DNA of 59,647 nucleotides, taken from assembly GCA_937891425.1 (NCBI GenBank), contig CALAGD010000083.1:1-59647 (forward strand). The letters are read 5' to 3'. Of this stretch, positions 50,594 through 59,606 are shown piece by piece. Both the position numbers and the translations under genes were made by a program. The DNA is from an uncultured Pigmentiphaga sp. GTDB lineage: Bacteria > Pseudomonadota > Gammaproteobacteria > Burkholderiales > Burkholderiaceae_B. How positions within the stretch are numbered: position 1 is the stretch's first letter; the number at the start of each line of letters is the position of its first letter. The notes beneath the pieces are model-generated. The model ran no database searches. It was given only the letters and a program-made list of their open reading frames with translations, and was not told where the DNA came from.

Positions 50594-51145
50594 CTACCAG
50601 CTGCGGACCGGCCCGGTGTCGACATGGACGAAGTTCTCGTGCGGATAGAAGCCCACCCCGCCCGCCTTGAGCGCGAGCGCGGCATCGCGCAGTTCGGTGA
50701 GCTTGACCCCTGGCACGCGGATATCCATGGCCCTGCCTTCCATGTGCAGGCTGCGCCTGGCCACCCCGCCGCCCCGCGTCTTGCGCAGGTGCTCGTTCGT
50801 AGCCGGATCACGATACGCGGAGATCACCTGGATGGGATAGCGTATGCCCAGGCTTACGCGCAACCGGTAAAGCAGGTCGTACAACCGTGGATCCATGGTG
50901 CCCACACGTCCGGAGTAATGGTCGCGCAGGAAATGGTTCAGACGTTCCAGTGCACTGGGAACGTACGCATCGTCCTGCGCGTACACCAGCGCGAGATTCT
51001 CAAGCGTATGCGTGTGATCCAGTGCCAGGCTGCGCTGCCGGATGGACGCGATCGAGACGCCCGGTACAACCGCAAACAGCGCCCCCGCCACGGCAACACG
51101 GCCCGATTGCCGCAAGAAGCTTCTGCGCGAAGGTAACTGACTCAC
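50594..51145 (-). CDS. MepK/YcbK-type peptidoglycan endopeptidase with Tat signal
   Basis: The 183-residue protein starts MSQLPSRRSFLRQSGRVAVAG, a twin-arginine signal. The mature DUF882 (peptidase M15-like) domain has the zinc motifs HMEGRAMDIR and FVHVDTG. E. coli YcbK (MepK) cuts peptidoglycan cross-links to allow wall growth. Its start overlaps the stop of an L,D-transpeptidase gene (ATGA), a cross-link maker and a cross-link cutter expressed together, also seen in enterobacteria as ycbB-ycbK. Confidence 0.93.
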   Translation of the reverse strand: MSQLPSRRSFLRQSGRVAVAGALFAVVPGVSIASIRQRSLALDHTHTLENLALVYAQDDAYVPSALERLNHFLRDHYSGRVGTMDPRLYDLLYRLRVSLGIRYPIQVISAYRDPATNEHLRKTRGGGVARRSLHMEGRAMDIRVPGVKLTELRDAALALKAGGVGFYPHENFVHVDTGPVRSW

Positions 51146-52596
51146 CGGTTGGGCTCCTCATGCACGACAAAAGGTTCCACGGGGCGCAGGCGCCAGCCTG
51201 ATGCCATGTCAACGTTCTCCCGTTCCGCCTCGACCTTGCGCACCCGGGACGTTGCTTCACCCGAGCCGCGCGTCTGCCCCGGCTGGATCTCGCCCGAATC
51301 GTAGCCATAAACGTCGGGAAAAAAATGCACAACGCCCTCGTTCTCAGCCACGGTGCTGTACACCACCAGGACTTGAACGGGAGCAGGTAGACGGAGGGTT
51401 CTGTTCTGACCCGCGCGCATGGCTTCGATGATACGGGCCGGCGGCCACGACACGGGGTCGGCCAGTACGAAGTTGGCAAGCGCCACGGGCTTTTCGACCC
51501 GGATGCAGCCGTGACTGAAATCGCGGCGGCTGCGCTCGAACAACCCTACCGAGGGCGTGTGATGCAAGTAAATACCACTATTATTCGGAAGTATAAACTT
51601 GATGTCACCCATCGCGTTGTCCGGGCCAGGCCGTTGACGCAGTCGCGCCCCGCCACTGGCGACCGCCTGCAGCAGCTCCTCGGAGAAATGCTGCGCGATA
51701 CGCCCGTCGGGCATTACCGCTTCCAGACCGGCGCGATCGAAGTAACCCGGGTCGCGGCGCAGTCTGGGCAGGGTTTCGCGCACGGCAATCGAACGCGGAA
51801 TATTCCAGTACGGGTTGAACTCCACATATGCGATGTCTTCATCGAACAGGGGCGTCGTGTGGTCCGGGGCCTTGCCAATGATTACCCGGACGTAATCCTG
51901 CTCCTGCCATCTGCCGTCGCGCCGTTCGTACAGCCGCAAGGCAAACTCGGGCAGGTTCACGAGCACCGCTCGTTTACCCCGCAGTGGCGGCGCTTCACGC
52001 AGGCGCGCAATATTGCGTTCGATCTGCTGCAGCCGCTCAGCAGGCGTCACCTCAAGCGCGGCCAGCGTGGCCCGGCCCACGACGCCATCCACCGTCAGGC
52101 CGTGGCGCCCCTGAAAACGCCTGACCGCCTCCACCAGCGCGCCTTCATAGCGCACCGGCAAGGCAACCTCCGGCGGGAGATCGCCCAGTGCAGCCAACCG
52201 TCGCGCCAGCGTGGCAAGCCCGGCATACGCATCGCCAGGCGCCAGCTTGCCACCCGGCAACGGCGGCAGCGGCTTCGACCATTCGGGGTGCACGGCTTCA
52301 GGCCCGCCTGCCTCATGACCCGCCAGCCGGCGATAAACCTCGCGCGCATGTTCCAGGCTGCGAAATAACGGTGTGTCTTCCAGGGAGTAGCGAGCCGCCA
52401 CCGGTGGGGTGGACGGCAGCCATCCCATCGGGTCGGGATCCTGGCAACCTACGATCTCCTGGGCCGGGGTCTGGCCATGCGCCGTCATCATCAGCAGCAC
52501 CACCGCCAATGCGGTACCCCATCCGGCCATGCACCCACCCGGTCTCGCGTCGGCGGCCCGCAACGCGTGCTTCGTACGGTCGCGTCTGATGCTCAT
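51142..52596 (-). CDS. L,D-transpeptidase, YcbB (LdtD)-like
   Basis: From ATG 52596 (AGGAGA five bases upstream) the protein is 484 residues. It has an N-terminal signal segment (GWGTALAVVLLMMTAHGQ), a peptidoglycan-binding domain (ALVEAVRRFQGRHGLTVDGVVGRATLAAL) and the L,D-transpeptidase catalytic domain with SHGCIR (DFSHGCIRVEKP). It forms 3-3 cross-links between peptides of the cell wall. The order of domains and length match YcbB. The frame extends upstream to 53313 across the acetate kinase gene, so ATG 52596 is the only sensible start. Coupled to the MepK-like gene. Confidence 0.93.
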   Translation of the reverse strand: MSIRRDRTKHALRAADARPGGCMAGWGTALAVVLLMMTAHGQTPAQEIVGCQDPDPMGWLPSTPPVAARYSLEDTPLFRSLEHAREVYRRLAGHEAGGPEAVHPEWSKPLPPLPGGKLAPGDAYAGLATLARRLAALGDLPPEVALPVRYEGALVEAVRRFQGRHGLTVDGVVGRATLAALEVTPAERLQQIERNIARLREAPPLRGKRAVLVNLPEFALRLYERRDGRWQEQDYVRVIIGKAPDHTTPLFDEDIAYVEFNPYWNIPRSIAVRETLPRLRRDPGYFDRAGLEAVMPDGRIAQHFSEELLQAVASGGARLRQRPGPDNAMGDIKFILPNNSGIYLHHTPSVGLFERSRRDFSHGCIRVEKPVALANFVLADPVSWPPARIIEAMRAGQNRTLRLPAPVQVLVVYSTVAENEGVVHFFPDVYGYDSGEIQPGQTRGSGEATSRVRKVEAERENVDMASGWRLRPVEPFVVHEEPNR

Positions 52597-52695
52597 ACGT
52601 TCTCCTGCACAAACTGCTCGTGGCCGCAGCGGTGCCGCAACCTGCTGAGCGCAGCATATCATTGCAGGGCAAACTTCCAGATTTGAGGACTGCAC

Positions 52696-53895
52696 ATGAG
52701 CCAATGGATTCTGGTGCTCAACTGTGGCTCGTCGAGCATCAAGTACGGCCTTTTCGACGCCAGTGTTACCCCCCTGCCCCGCAAGCCCGCCCGCCATGGC
52801 AAGGTTGACAGAATCAAGAGCACCGATCCGGTGCTGGTGGAAAGCGGACGTTCGCCGCAGGCCGTGACACTCGACGTCACCGCACCCTACGGTGCGGCAC
52901 TCGATCTCATCTGGCGGCGCGTGCAGGAGCACTTGCGCGGGGAACCTCTGCAGTGCGTGGTGCATCGCATCGTGCACGGCGGCAGCAAATACTTTTCCGC
53001 AGTCCGGCTCAGCATCGACGTGCTGAACGATCTGCGCAGCCTCATTCCGCTTGCACCCTTGCACCAGCCGTTCGCGCTCGAAGCGGTCGAACGGTTCCTT
53101 CGGATTCGCCCCGACATTCTCCAGGTAGCCTGCTTCGACACGGCGTTTCACCGAAGTCTGCCCCGCACGGAGCAGATGCTGGCGCTCCCCCGATCGGCCT
53201 GGGACCGCGGGATCCGACGCTATGGCTTCCATGGGCTCTCCTACGAGTACGTGGCGACTGCGCTGGCAGAGCTGCACGGGGAACGGGCGCATGGACGATG
53301 CATCGTCGCACACCTTGGCAGCGGCGCCAGCCTGTGCGCCATGCGCAACCTGCGCAGCGTAGCCACCACCATGGGATTCTCGGCGCTGGATGGGCTGGTC
53401 ATGGGCACCCGCTGCGGCTCACTCGACCCCGGGGCCGTCATTTACCTCATGGAGGTCGAGAAACTGGGCCTCGAGGAAGTCGCCCATCTGCTGTATCACG
53501 AGTCCGGTCTGCTGGGCATCTCCGGCCTGTCCCCCGATCCGCGCGACCTGCTTGCCGCGGAAGACACTGACGAACGGGCGCGCGACGCGCTCGAGATCTA
53601 CGTGTATCGGATCTGCCGGGAAATCGGCGCCCTCGTGGCTTCGCTGGGAGGACTAGACCTACTGGTCTTCACCGCCGGCGTAGGCGAAAACAACGCCGAG
53701 ATCCGCAAGCGCGTATGCCAGCGCCTCGCCTACCTCGGGTTGGTGCTCGACGAGCAGGCCAATCAGGAGCACCGCAACGTCATATCCGCTCCCCATTCCA
53801 CGGTCCTCGTCGGAGTGGAACCCACAAACGAGGAGTGGATCGCAGCCCGCCACGCGCTCGACCTGTGCACACTTACTCACGAAAATCGGGGATAA
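52696..53895 (+). CDS. ackA: Acetate kinase
   Basis: The 399-residue protein has the acetate kinase signatures: WILVLNCGSSSIKYGLF, the second motif FHGLSYEYVA, VVHRIVHGG, VAHLGSGASLCAM and FTAGVGENNAEIRKRVC. It makes acetyl phosphate from acetate and ATP, or ATP from acetyl phosphate. No phosphotransacetylase gene is next to it, and the malic enzyme in this window also lacks the PTA domain. It is divergent from the L,D-transpeptidase gene. Confidence 0.97.
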   Translation: MSQWILVLNCGSSSIKYGLFDASVTPLPRKPARHGKVDRIKSTDPVLVESGRSPQAVTLDVTAPYGAALDLIWRRVQEHLRGEPLQCVVHRIVHGGSKYFSAVRLSIDVLNDLRSLIPLAPLHQPFALEAVERFLRIRPDILQVACFDTAFHRSLPRTEQMLALPRSAWDRGIRRYGFHGLSYEYVATALAELHGERAHGRCIVAHLGSGASLCAMRNLRSVATTMGFSALDGLVMGTRCGSLDPGAVIYLMEVEKLGLEEVAHLLYHESGLLGISGLSPDPRDLLAAEDTDERARDALEIYVYRICREIGALVASLGGLDLLVFTAGVGENNAEIRKRVCQRLAYLGLVLDEQANQEHRNVISAPHSTVLVGVEPTNEEWIAARHALDLCTLTHENRG

Positions 53896-54330
53896 ATTTG
53901 TGGACAACCCGTTAAAACCCGGCTCGAATGCCGGCCGCATGCGGGTTTGCAGTCCTTGATCACGAATTAGGCGACGTCTCGCGCCCGCGTGCGTCCGCGG
54001 GTATCGAGTTGCTTCGCGTACCCCTGCACCAGGCCACACCCCGTCGTTTTTGCCTGCAAAACCAGCCTGGAATGCACTCGAACCGCCCGGCAAGGTAGCC
54101 CGCAGAGGATGCGCCAGGCCAGTCACGCTCGCGGCCAGCGTGTGGACCCGCAGTGTCCCGGCCACCCGGACGACGCTGTGGACACCTGTGGAAAACTTTG
54201 TGAATAAGCCCGCCACGGGTGCATACGCACTGGCTGCGCACCACGTGCTGGAAAACGCCACTTGTCGTTGCTGCCCGGGCCATTTACGCTCTTTGATCTT
54301 TGCACACGTTCTTCACTCGCAGGAGCACGC
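53896..54330. other. 435-bp region with DnaA-box-like words
   Basis: No gene is supported. On the plus strand there are several near matches to the reverse DnaA box TGTGGATAA: TGTGGACAA (53899-53907), TGTGGACAC (54177-54185), TGTGGAAAA (54187-54195) and TGTGAATAA (54199-54207). Three of them lie within 31 bp. An AT-rich stretch (GATAAATTTG) precedes the first. This may be chance, a DnaA-titration site or a remnant of an origin-like locus. Confidence 0.45.
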
Positions 54331-56049
54331 ATGTCGTTACACAAGCATCGGTCTCACGTGGTGACTGAAGGGCTGGCCCGTGCACCTCATCGCGCCTTCC
54401 TGCGCGGCACGGGCATGGACGAGACCGATATGCAGAAGCCCTTCGTGGGTATTGCCAGCACGCACGGAGAGAACACTCCCTGCTCGATGTCGATCGCTCC
54501 GCAAGTCGACCGGGCCCGGCTGGGTGTTGCCGCCGGTGGCGGCTTCCCCATAACGTTCTCCACCATTTCGGTTTCCGACGGTACGTCGATGAACCACGCC
54601 GGGATGCGCATGAGCCTCATCTCGCGTGAGATCATTGCCGACAGTATCGAGGCCGTGGTCCGTGCACATGGCTACGACGCGCTGGTCGGTTTTGCGGGGT
54701 GCGACAAGACCCTGCCCGGCGTCCTCATGGCCATGGTACGGCTCAACGTGCCCTCGGTGTTTCTTCATGCCGGTGCGACCTTGCCCGGACGCCTGAATCG
54801 CAAGGACACCACCGTGCTCGACTGCATCGAGGGCGTTGGGCGGGTACAGACCGGCGAGGCCTCGCGCGAACAGCTCGACGTCCTGGAACGGGTCGCCCTG
54901 CCCACCGTGGGGGCCTGCCCGGGCCAGTTCACCGCGAATACCATGGCCATGGTAGCCGAAACCCTCGGGCTGTCCCCCTTGGGCTCATCCATGGTTCCCG
55001 CCCCGTACACCCAGCGCCTGGCCATCGCACAACGCGCGGGCGAACGGGTCATGCGCCTGCTAGAGAACGAAGGGCCGTTGCCACGCGACCTGGTCACCCG
55101 TGCCAGCCTCGAAAACGCCTGCGCAGCCGTGGCGGCCACGGGTGGGTCCACCAACGCCGCCCTGCACATCCCCGCGATCGCCAACGAGGCCGGCATCCGG
55201 TTCACCCTGGACGATGTCGCCCGCGTATTCCAGCGTACGCCGCTCATTGCTGACCTGTCCCCGGGTGGGCGCTACCTCGCGCGCGACCTGCACGAAGTGG
55301 GCGGCGTGCCCCTCATCCTGAAAGCCCTGCTCGACGGGGGTTACCTCAACGGCGACGCACCCACGCTGGAAGGCATTCCTCTTGAGGAAGCCCTCAAGCG
55401 CGTGCCTGCGCCCGATGGCGACGTAGTCCGGGCCACCGACCGGCCGATTCAGGCCAGCGGCGGTCTGGTTGTCCTGAAGGGCAACCTCTGCCCCGACGGA
55501 GCTCTGCTCAAGGTGGCCGGGCTGAAATCGTTGCAGTTCCGTGGCCCTGCCCGCATCTTCGAGTCCGAGGAAGCGTGCATGGCCGCCGTCAGCGCGCGGC
55601 TGTACCAGCCCGGCGATGTCCTCGTCATCCGCAACGAAGGGCCAAAGGGCGGTCCAGGCATGCGCGAGATGCTCAGCGTTACCGCCGCCATATACGGACA
55701 GGGAATGGGCGAGCAAGTCGCACTGGTCACCGACGGCCGTTTCTCGGGCGCCACACGCGGCATGTGCATCGGGTATGTATCGCCCGAAGCCGCAGCGGGC
55801 GGACCCATCGCCCTCCTCAAGGATGGCGATATCATCCATATTGACGGCGCCGCTGGCACCATGAACGTCGAACTCACCGATGAGGAGCTGCAACGACGGC
55901 GCGCAGCGTGGCAAGCCCCGCGGTTCGACCATCTCGCCGGCGTACTCGAGAAGTATGCCCGCCTTGTCGGGCCCGCGCATCTCGGTGCAGTCACGCACTC
56001 GGGCAACGTACACTGGGAATACGAAGCTGAACAAGGAGCACAAGAATGA
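54331..56049 (+). CDS. ilvD: Dihydroxy-acid dehydratase family (IlvD/Edd)
   Basis: From ATG 54331 (AGGAG upstream) the protein is 572 residues. It has the iron-sulfur Cys motifs of the family: FAGCDKTLPGVLMA and GACPGQFTANTMA, then ATGGSTNAALHIPAIA and the C-terminal VTDGRFSGATRGMCIGYVSPEA. IlvD makes 2-keto acids for valine and isoleucine. But it overlaps a beta-hydroxyacid dehydrogenase gene and is followed by a hydroxypyruvate-isomerase-like gene, which suggests a sugar-acid dehydratase; the Edd/IlvD family includes both. The gene symbol is therefore provisional. Confidence 0.85.
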   Translation: MSLHKHRSHVVTEGLARAPHRAFLRGTGMDETDMQKPFVGIASTHGENTPCSMSIAPQVDRARLGVAAGGGFPITFSTISVSDGTSMNHAGMRMSLISREIIADSIEAVVRAHGYDALVGFAGCDKTLPGVLMAMVRLNVPSVFLHAGATLPGRLNRKDTTVLDCIEGVGRVQTGEASREQLDVLERVALPTVGACPGQFTANTMAMVAETLGLSPLGSSMVPAPYTQRLAIAQRAGERVMRLLENEGPLPRDLVTRASLENACAAVAATGGSTNAALHIPAIANEAGIRFTLDDVARVFQRTPLIADLSPGGRYLARDLHEVGGVPLILKALLDGGYLNGDAPTLEGIPLEEALKRVPAPDGDVVRATDRPIQASGGLVVLKGNLCPDGALLKVAGLKSLQFRGPARIFESEEACMAAVSARLYQPGDVLVIRNEGPKGGPGMREMLSVTAAIYGQGMGEQVALVTDGRFSGATRGMCIGYVSPEAAAGGPIALLKDGDIIHIDGAAGTMNVELTDEELQRRRAAWQAPRFDHLAGVLEKYARLVGPAHLGAVTHSGNVHWEYEAEQGAQE

Positions 56050-56930
56050 GCGACTCCATTCAGGTGGGTTTCTGCGGCACGGGTCTCATGGGCGCACCCA
56101 TGGTGCGTCGCCTGCTGGCAGCCGGACATACCGTTCATGTATGGAACCGAACCCGTGCCAAGGCGGAATCGCTGGTCGCTGACGGCGCGCTCGTGGCCGA
56201 ATCGCCGGCCGACCTCGCACGCAAGAGCCGGGTCGTCATCCTGTGCCTCACCGACCAGTACGCGGTGGAAGAGACCGTCTTCGGCCGCAATGGCATTGCG
56301 GACGTGCGTGGCCCCGAGCTGCTCATCGATCATTCCAGCATCGCGCCCGACGCCACGCGCCAGTTTGCCGCCCGGCTGTACGAACAAACGGGAGCTGGGT
56401 GGATCGATGCGCCGGTGTCGGGCGGCGTGCGTGGCGCCGAGGCCGGCACGCTGGCGATCATGGGTGGAGGCGACGAACGCTGGGTGCCGCTTGCGCGCGA
56501 AGTGGTGAAGGCCTATTCAGCCCGTTATACCCACATGGGTGGAAGTGGTTCGGGCCAGGTCACGAAATTGTGCAATCAAACCATCGTGGCCTCTACCCTG
56601 TCGGCCATCGCCGAGGCCGTCGCGCTCGCCCAGGGCAGCGGGATCGACGCATCGCGCCTCACCGAGGCGCTTGCCGGCGGCTGGGCGGATTCAACCCTGC
56701 TGCAGCTGTTCGTGCCGCGCATGGTCTCGCCTCCCGAGCAGTCGATTGGCGCGGTGGCCACGATGCTGAAAGATCTCGACAACATCGCACGGTACGCCAC
56801 TACCACAGCGACGCCCATGCCGGTCACTTCGGCCGTCCAGCAAGTGTTCCGCGTCGCAGCCAACCTCGGCCTGGCCCAGGCCGACCTCAGCCAGGTAGTC
56901 CAGGTTACCCAACCCCGCCTCTCACGCTAG
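56046..56930 (+). CDS. Beta-hydroxyacid dehydrogenase (3-hydroxyisobutyrate/tartronate-semialdehyde type)
   Basis: The 294-residue protein has the NAD(P)-binding start VGFCGTGLMGAPMVRRLLAAGHTVHVWNRT, the substrate motif DAPVSGGVRGAEAGTLAIMGGG and the catalytic Lys in GQVTKLCNQ (family GxxxKxxxN). It reduces or oxidises small 3-hydroxy acids such as tartronate semialdehyde or 3-hydroxyisobutyrate. It overlaps the upstream dehydratase (ATGA) and is followed after 3 bases by a hydroxypyruvate-isomerase-like gene, the same trio as in glyoxylate/hydroxypyruvate pathways. Confidence 0.92.
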   Translation: MSDSIQVGFCGTGLMGAPMVRRLLAAGHTVHVWNRTRAKAESLVADGALVAESPADLARKSRVVILCLTDQYAVEETVFGRNGIADVRGPELLIDHSSIAPDATRQFAARLYEQTGAGWIDAPVSGGVRGAEAGTLAIMGGGDERWVPLAREVVKAYSARYTHMGGSGSGQVTKLCNQTIVASTLSAIAEAVALAQGSGIDASRLTEALAGGWADSTLLQLFVPRMVSPPEQSIGAVATMLKDLDNIARYATTTATPMPVTSAVQQVFRVAANLGLAQADLSQVVQVTQPRLSR

Positions 56931-56933
56931 ATC

Positions 56934-57839
56934 GTGAAACTCGCCGCCAACCTCTCGTTGCTGTATGAACATCTGCCGTGGCCTGACCGTTTTGCCGCCG
57001 CAGCCAACGACGGGTTTCGTTTCGTGGAGATTCTTTTTCCATACGAGCACCCGCCCGACTGGTACGCTCGTCAGCTGCAAGCCCACGGGCTCACGCTGGT
57101 CCTGGTCAATACACCGGTCACCACCACGTTCCCGTTGGGCCTGGCAGCCCAGCCGGGAGCCCAGCACGAATTCCGTCGGCAGTTCGCCCGCGTGCTGGCG
57201 ATCTGCGAAGCTACCGGGTGTCCTGCCGTGCACGTGATGGCAGGGCCCCGCGTCGACTCTTTGGTGCCGTCCCAGCAGCGAGCGGTCCTGCTCGACAACC
57301 TCACCTGGATCACCGATCTGCCACAGGCGCCCCGTGCCCAACTCGAAGCCCTGAACGCGATCGATGTGCCAGGCTACTTCTACCACACCCCCCTCGAGGC
57401 ACTCGGGGTATTGCAGGCACATCTCAGCCGGTGCTCACCACCCAGCCCTCCGGCACAGTGGCTGGCCCATGCACCGCATGACGGCAACCCCGATCGGCCA
57501 TGCGACTCCGCAGGTGATACGGCTGCCCACTTGCCAGCATGGTCTCCCGTACGCTCTGGGGTGGGCCTGCAGTTCGACTTCTATCACACCGTCAAGCAGG
57601 GCCTGTCCTTGCCCCAACAATTGGTATCCGCCCTCCCCCTTGTGCAACACGTACAGGTCGCCGGCAGTCCGCAGCGCCAGGAGCCCGAACTTGCCCGGGA
57701 GCTCATCGAGGGGTTTCGTCTCCTGCATGAGTTCGGTTATCGTGGATTCGTCGGTTGTGAATACAGGCCCCGCGACCCCGATACCACCCGCCCCGATTGG
57801 GCCACCCCATTGATTGCGAACACCTGGCTAAGTTTCTGA
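56934..57839 (+). CDS. Hydroxypyruvate-isomerase-like TIM-barrel protein with insertion
   Basis: The 301-residue protein, from GTG 56934, matches Hyi: KLAANLSLLYEHLPWPDRFAAAANDGFRFVEILFPYEHP at the start, and FDFYH, HVQVAG and GCEYRP at the end, so three likely metal ligands (Asp, Gln, Glu) are kept. The usual VEPLN is LEALN, with its Glu kept, but the neighbouring barrel strand is weak. A 45-residue low-complexity insertion (SPPSPPAQWLAHAPHDGNPD...) sits before the FDFYH strand, and the usual GTGEIN segment is absent. Activity is therefore uncertain. It is the third gene of the operon. Confidence 0.8.
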   Translation: MKLAANLSLLYEHLPWPDRFAAAANDGFRFVEILFPYEHPPDWYARQLQAHGLTLVLVNTPVTTTFPLGLAAQPGAQHEFRRQFARVLAICEATGCPAVHVMAGPRVDSLVPSQQRAVLLDNLTWITDLPQAPRAQLEALNAIDVPGYFYHTPLEALGVLQAHLSRCSPPSPPAQWLAHAPHDGNPDRPCDSAGDTAAHLPAWSPVRSGVGLQFDFYHTVKQGLSLPQQLVSALPLVQHVQVAGSPQRQEPELARELIEGFRLLHEFGYRGFVGCEYRPRDPDTTRPDWATPLIANTWLSF

Positions 57840-57840
57840 A

Positions 57841-58440
57841 ATGCTCGCTGACCTCATCAGTCAGTATGGATATTGGGCCGTACTGGTCGGAACCCTGCTC
57901 GAAGGCGAAACGGTCCTCCTTCTTGGCGGGTTTTCCGCCCACCAGGGTTATCTGGCGTGGAGTGTCGTGGTTCTCGTTGCAACGCTCGGCGGCGCGCTGG
58001 GCGATTTCATCGTCTTCAGTGCGGGGCGGCATTTCGGCACGCAGCTGCTGCAGCGCTACCCGACCTGGCAGCCGAACGTGCAGCAGGTCACGCGATTCAT
58101 CCAGCGCCATCCGGCAAGCTCCATTATCGCGTTGCGCTTCATGTATGGATTGCGGCTGGTGGGACCATTCACGGTGGGCCTCAGCGAGGTACCCACATTG
58201 AAGTTCGTCTTCCTCAATCTGCTGGGAGCACTCATGTGGGCCACCTTGTTCACGTCCGTAGGGTATGTTTTCGGACACGCATTCAGCGTTATCCTCGATG
58301 AATTCGAACGCTATGAAGAACTCCTGTTCGCCGTTCTGTTCGTCGTCGGGCTCGGCTGGGGCTGGTGGAGACTCCAGCACCGGCGCAAGCACTCCCTGAG
58401 CACCGGCGAGCCTGAAGCGAACGCGGGCAACAGCCGCTGA
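57841..58440 (+). CDS. DedA-family (VTT-domain) membrane protein
   Basis: The 199-residue protein has the DedA/VTT features: YWAVLVGTLLEGETVLLLGGFSAHQGYLAW, GALGDFIVFSAGRHFG, and IIALRFMYGLRLVGPFTVGLSEVPTLKFVFLNLLGALMWATLFTSVGYVFGH. DedA proteins are inner membrane proteins thought to move lipid carriers or keep membrane charge. It starts one base after the Hyi-like stop, so it is likely translated with that operon, though a functional link is not evident. Confidence 0.93.
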   Translation: MLADLISQYGYWAVLVGTLLEGETVLLLGGFSAHQGYLAWSVVVLVATLGGALGDFIVFSAGRHFGTQLLQRYPTWQPNVQQVTRFIQRHPASSIIALRFMYGLRLVGPFTVGLSEVPTLKFVFLNLLGALMWATLFTSVGYVFGHAFSVILDEFERYEELLFAVLFVVGLGWGWWRLQHRRKHSLSTGEPEANAGNSR

Positions 58441-58567
58441 CTTCAACCCGCCGGCTGCAGATGCACGCCACCAGCGGCTACCGTGTATGGCGGCAACGGC
58501 ACAAGACAGCAGCAACAATTCCTGACGCACAAGCCACTGGCACATCACCTTCGGAGGAACGCCCATC

Positions 58568-59506
58568 ATGTCCACCACGACACAGATCCTGGCTCGATCA
58601 ACGACAGATGTTGCTATGACGGTTACCCGTGCGCATGCCAGGGCGACCGTGAGCTCTTCGCCCACCCGACTGGGCCGTCCGTGGCTGCCGAGGCTCGCCG
58701 CCGTATTAGCCGGCGGCCTTGCCTCGGCGCTGCTGCTGCAGCCGGCCACGGCCGCTGAATCTGCAGCAGCGCGTGAAGAATTCGTACCCCAGGTCGGGCA
58801 GCCCGGGAAGGACGTGGTGTGGGTGCCCACACCCGAAGCACTCGTCGACACCATGCTCAACCTCGCCGACCTCAAGCCCGGCGAGTACCTGGTCGACCTC
58901 GGATCGGGCGATGGACGCACGGTGATTGCTGCCGCCAAACGCGGAGCACGGGCACGCGGCATCGAGTACAACCCGAACATGGTGGAACTCGCAAAACGCA
59001 ATGCCGAACGCGAGGGGGTCAGCGACCGCGCCACGTTCGAGCAGGGCGATCTGTTCCAGAAAGACTTTTCCGACGCCGACGTCATCACCCTTTTTCTTCT
59101 GCCTTCCCTCAACGAACGACTGCGCCCCGTGCTGCTTGAAATGCGTCCCGGCGTTAGAGTGGTTTCCAACTCGTTCGGCATGGGCAACTGGGAACCCGAT
59201 CGGCGCGTCAGCATCGACGGCAGCGAGTGCCGCAGCTGGTGCAGCGCGTTGCTGTGGATCGTGCCGGCCCGGGTGCAGGGCACTTGGGAAATCGATGGCA
59301 AGCCCCTGATACTTGAACAGGAATTCCAGAAGATTTCGGGCACGCTCGACGGCAAGCCTCTTGAAGGACGCCTGCAGGGTGCGCAGATCGAATTCTCGGT
59401 GGACGACGTACAGTACAAGGGTACGGTCGACGGCAAGGCCATGCGCGGTGAACGCTCAGGCGGGCAAAGCGGATCGTGGCAGGCGGTCGCCAGGACCGGT
59501 TCCTGA
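58568..59506 (+). CDS. Class I SAM-dependent methyltransferase with N-terminal signal-like segment
   Basis: The 312-residue protein has a Rossmann methyltransferase domain with motif I VDLGSGDGRTVIAAA, IEYNPNMVELAKRNAE and QGDLFQKDF. Before it is an apparent signal or anchor segment (about residues 41-63; LPRLAAVLAGGLASALLLQPATAAES) preceded by a 38-residue polar leader. The C-terminal 100 residues are beta-rich (ILEQEFQKISGTLDGKPLEGRLQGAQIEFSVDDVQYKG). SAM is cytoplasmic, so an exported form would be puzzling; the segment may be a membrane anchor or the leader may be cytoplasmic. GGAGGA precedes the ATG. Confidence 0.85.
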   Translation: MSTTTQILARSTTDVAMTVTRAHARATVSSSPTRLGRPWLPRLAAVLAGGLASALLLQPATAAESAAAREEFVPQVGQPGKDVVWVPTPEALVDTMLNLADLKPGEYLVDLGSGDGRTVIAAAKRGARARGIEYNPNMVELAKRNAEREGVSDRATFEQGDLFQKDFSDADVITLFLLPSLNERLRPVLLEMRPGVRVVSNSFGMGNWEPDRRVSIDGSECRSWCSALLWIVPARVQGTWEIDGKPLILEQEFQKISGTLDGKPLEGRLQGAQIEFSVDDVQYKGTVDGKAMRGERSGGQSGSWQAVARTGS

Positions 59507-59606
59507 GTTTTCCTGGAAGCAACTGGCGCCCGCGTGGGCGCGGTACGCGCTGCCGGCACGCGCTCCGGCGGAGCGGTGCCACCACGTGCGTTTGACCCTG
59601 TGCGCG

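Noticed and set aside
52597..53313. Upstream extension of the L,D-transpeptidase frame
   Set aside because: It lies antisense to the well-supported acetate kinase gene; ATG 52596 has a good ribosome site followed by a signal segment.
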